A DNA stretch of 64,000 nucleotides from Thalassospira lucentensis MCCC 1A00383 = DSM 14000. GTDB taxonomy: Bacteria; Pseudomonadota; Alphaproteobacteria; Rhodospirillales; Thalassospiraceae. Numbering within the stretch: position 1 is the stretch's first letter; each line of letters starts with the position of its first letter. The stretch spans positions 372,001-436,000 of the forward strand of contig NZ_ATWN01000002.1 of NCBI RefSeq assembly GCF_000421265.1, in the 5' to 3' direction. The notes beneath the pieces are model-generated. The model searched no databases. It was given only the letters and a program-made list of their open reading frames with translations, and was not told the origin of the DNA. Shown here piece after piece: positions 62,196 to 64,000 of the stretch. The position numbers and the translations under genes are program-made.

Positions 62196-62912
62196 TTAGG
62201 GTGCCGTTGCAGAAGATCCACTGGTCTGTGCGGGCGTTTGCGCCGTGGTTTCCTGTTGGGATGAACCATGATTTTTTGCTGCAAAGCGGTGATATTTTTT
62301 TGAAATTTTGCCGCACAGGTGGTGTGCTTTGCCAAGACCCTTTTCAACCCGGGCGTCCCATGTTGCGGCCTTTGACAATTCACGATCAAGCAGGGCCATG
62401 GTCGGGCCAAAGTCGGTGCTGGTGTCGTCAAGCCACAGCTTAAAGCAGCGGGCATAGATCCCGGTCATCGCGGCAATGCGCAGGCTGCCGTGAAGGCCAC
62501 CGGTGCGAAAGCCTGCCGCGTCGAGCATCCAGCGCATCGATCCGAAATGAGTTTTAATGGCGCGCAAAGAATCTGCCGGGCCAAGATCGCCACGTGCGCA
62601 CAGGATCGAGCGCAGGGCAGGGCGATAGGCCGCCAGCGCATCAAAGCGCGCCATCACAATCGCAATAAGCCGGTCATGGCCGGGTTCGTTGAAATCTTCG
62701 GCATCGAGATCGGCGAGAACGTCGCGGTCGATTTTATGGATGAATTTGCGAAGGATATCGCCCTTGCCACGACAATGGTCGTAACAGTCCGCAACCGTCA
62801 CGCCAGCCGCTTGGGCGATATCAATCAGGGTGACGTCATGCCAGCTTTTATCGGCGGCCAGTTTCATGGCGGCCGTGATCAGGGTATTTGGGATATCCTT
62901 TTTCGCAGGCAT
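62196..62912 (-). CDS. TetR-like/COQ9-like protein
   Basis: A 238-residue protein with a TetR-type N-terminal helix-turn-helix (about 5-55; VTLIDIAQAAGVTVADCYDHCRGK). The helical C-terminal domain (about 75-190) has RPALRSIL and FKLWLDDTS...TMALLDREL features, which resemble the COQ9/TetR lipid-binding group. The last 45 residues are a His/Lys then Thr/Gln/Ser-rich disordered tail. It could be a DNA-binding regulator or an auxiliary ubiquinone-biosynthesis protein; the intact recognition helix keeps the first option open. It follows proC on the same strand with a 33-bp gap. Confidence 0.75.
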   Translation of the reverse strand: MPAKKDIPNTLITAAMKLAADKSWHDVTLIDIAQAAGVTVADCYDHCRGKGDILRKFIHKIDRDVLADLDAEDFNEPGHDRLIAIVMARFDALAAYRPALRSILCARGDLGPADSLRAIKTHFGSMRWMLDAAGFRTGGLHGSLRIAAMTGIYARCFKLWLDDTSTDFGPTMALLDRELSKAATWDARVEKGLGKAHHLCGKISKKYHRFAAKNHGSSQQETTAQTPAQTSGSSATAP

Positions 62913-62945
62913 GACTGTACTCCTTATTGGTGGAGGCGGGGTGTT

Positions 62946-63761
62946 TTAGCCCGCCAGTTCGACCGACCGTTTGCGGGCGGCTTCAACCGCGCGGGTCATC
63001 AGTTCGGGCAGTCCTGATTTTTGATCCATCAGAACATTAAGGGCGGCCGCCGTGGTGCCTCCCGGGCTTGTGACATTCTGGCGCAGGGTTTCTGCGGTTT
63101 CTTCGCTGCTATCAAGCAGGAAGCCCGCACCAACCACGGTCTGACGGGCAAGCAGCATCGCCTGTTCTGCGGGGAGCCCTGCGGTTTCACCCGCCTGTGC
63201 CATGGCTTCGACCAGATGGAAGATATAGGCCGGTCCGCTTCCCGACAGGGCCGTAACCGCATCCATCAGGCTTTCATCCTCGACCCAGGACACAAGACCG
63301 ACGGTTTTAAGCAGGGTTTCGCACATGTTGCACTGGGCGATGCTGACATTTTCAGTTGGGCACATCACGGTCATGCCGCGCGAGACCGCAGCTGGTGTGT
63401 TGGGCATGGCGCGCACAATGCGGGCGTTTTCGCCCAGATGGCTGGTAAAGAATTCAATGGTTTTGCCAGCAGCCACCGACAGAAACACGGTTTCGGCGCG
63501 TGCAAGCGGCTTATAGGCGTCAATCACATCAGGCAGGACCTGTGGCTTGACGGCAAACAGCACGACTTGCGGGCTAAAGTCCTTGGGCACGTCTTTGACA
63601 TCGGTGATGCCATTGATGCCGTAGCTGGTTTGGAGTTTCTCGGCCGCTTCGGGCTGCTCAACAATATAGACATTGCTGGCAACAAGCCCCTGCGCAAGCC
63701 AGCCTTCGAGCATGGCACTGCCCATCTTTCCGCAACCGACCAGCAAAAGGCGCGTATTCAT
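62946..63761 (-). CDS. proC: pyrroline-5-carboxylate reductase
   Basis: A 271-residue enzyme catalysing the last step of proline synthesis. The Rossmann start LLLVGCGKMGSAMLEGWL (5-22) binds NAD(P)H, and VRAMPNTPAAVSRGMTVM is the substrate/cofactor region. The C-terminal signature runs ALSGSGPAYIFHLVEAMAQAG and then SPGGTTAAALNVL. Length is normal. Leads the proC/TetR-like minus-strand pair. Confidence 0.94.
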   Translation of the reverse strand: MNTRLLLVGCGKMGSAMLEGWLAQGLVASNVYIVEQPEAAEKLQTSYGINGITDVKDVPKDFSPQVVLFAVKPQVLPDVIDAYKPLARAETVFLSVAAGKTIEFFTSHLGENARIVRAMPNTPAAVSRGMTVMCPTENVSIAQCNMCETLLKTVGLVSWVEDESLMDAVTALSGSGPAYIFHLVEAMAQAGETAGLPAEQAMLLARQTVVGAGFLLDSSEETAETLRQNVTSPGGTTAAALNVLMDQKSGLPELMTRAVEAARKRSVELAG

Positions 63762-64000
63762 AAAATTGCTCCGCTTTATCCATCCGATACTGTTGTGCGG
63801 GGTGCAATCAACAGTCGTGATTCAATGCCGTAGCGATCTTCTCAAGGTGGGTCAAGTCAGGCCGTAGGGCAAGAGGTGGCAAAGGTGGGAACACCAAAAA
63901 TAGTTATGTACATCACAGCGGGGTGTTTGGCTGTGGTTGGTGGGTTTTGCCGGATTTTATTTTGTTCGGTGTTTGGCTTGAAGCGCGAAGATGATGTTTG
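63762..64000. other. region upstream of proC at the right edge
   Basis: About 240 bp with no gene I can assign. A plus-strand frame opens at GTG 63885 or ATG 63906 and stays open to the edge, with a hydrophobic start (MYITAGCLAVVGGF); it could be the first codons of a small membrane protein, but 30-odd codons are too few to judge. Confidence 0.35.

Noticed and set aside
1..64000. CRISPR array, rRNA, tRNA or insertion sequence
   Set aside because: No regularly spaced direct repeats, no conserved RNA gene sequence and no transposase-like protein were seen on either strand.

Overview
The window looks like chromosomal DNA of a free-living, respiratory alphaproteobacterium, most likely a marine Rhodospirillales member of the Thalassospira type. 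This is inferred from the gene set: a PHA cycle (phaA, phaB, phasin), a three-subunit bc1 complex (petABC), aerobic hemF, an FrcBCAK-type sugar transporter, choline sulfatase with a BCCT carrier, a PetP/PetR-like regulator pair, and many LysR/GntR/TetR regulators in short divergent units. No rRNA, tRNA, insertion sequence, integrase or CRISPR array was seen. The bulk is moderately GC-rich. Three stretches look more AT-rich by eye: 1-5.4 kb, 14.3-16.9 kb and 46.9-50.3 kb.

Layout. 0-5.4 kb: surface-glycan genes (start of a UDP-GlcNAc 2-epimerase gene, GT4 and GT2 glycosyltransferases, a methyltransferase, a PseC-like aminotransferase, galE). 5.8-11.4 kb: an Lrp regulator, then a minus-strand signalling block in which three receiver-domain proteins with EAL, HDOD and degenerate HD-GYP outputs precede a soluble PAS histidine kinase. 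12.0-14.3 kb: phaA and phaB with a strong terminator. 14.4-16.8 kb: manC and fcl (GDP-mannose/GDP-fucose). 16.9-18.5 kb: an isochorismatase-fold hydrolase and its divergent LysR. 18.5-30.1 kb: two sugar/sugar-acid catabolic blocks. In the first, an ABC transporter is followed by two polyol/aldonate dehydrogenases under a GntR regulator with two winged-helix domains. The second is frcBCAK under a divergent ROK repressor. Each has its own palindromic operator region and a hairpin just after the binding-protein gene.

30.1-38.4 kb is housekeeping: gloB, a methyltransferase, a periplasmic binding protein, petABC with an FNR-type box, trmL and hemF. 38.4-46.8 kb holds four small regulator/enzyme modules (LysR-azoR, AraC-SDR, LysR-betC, BCCT) and a decayed LysR fragment. 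47.1-50.3 kb is a two-gene OLD nuclease/UvrD helicase unit, best read as a Gabija-like antiphage system, inserted between two terminated core units. 50.5-55.3 kb carries GST, ilvE, then petP/petR-like regulators and a sensor kinase. 55.3-59.2 kb holds nitroreductase, RidA, TetR, GntR and ferredoxin-NADP reductase genes, with three conspicuous operator sets. 59.3-63.8 kb has a soluble PAS-PAS chemoreceptor, csaA, phasin, a TetR/COQ9-like protein and proC.

The most informative new signals are regulatory. A 13-bp palindrome is shared by the nitroreductase and GntR promoters. A 16-bp identical element occurs in the phasin promoter and in the petA-trmL gap. Three operators lie in the RidA/TetR gap, and paired sites 42 or 50 bp apart lie in two other divergent promoters.
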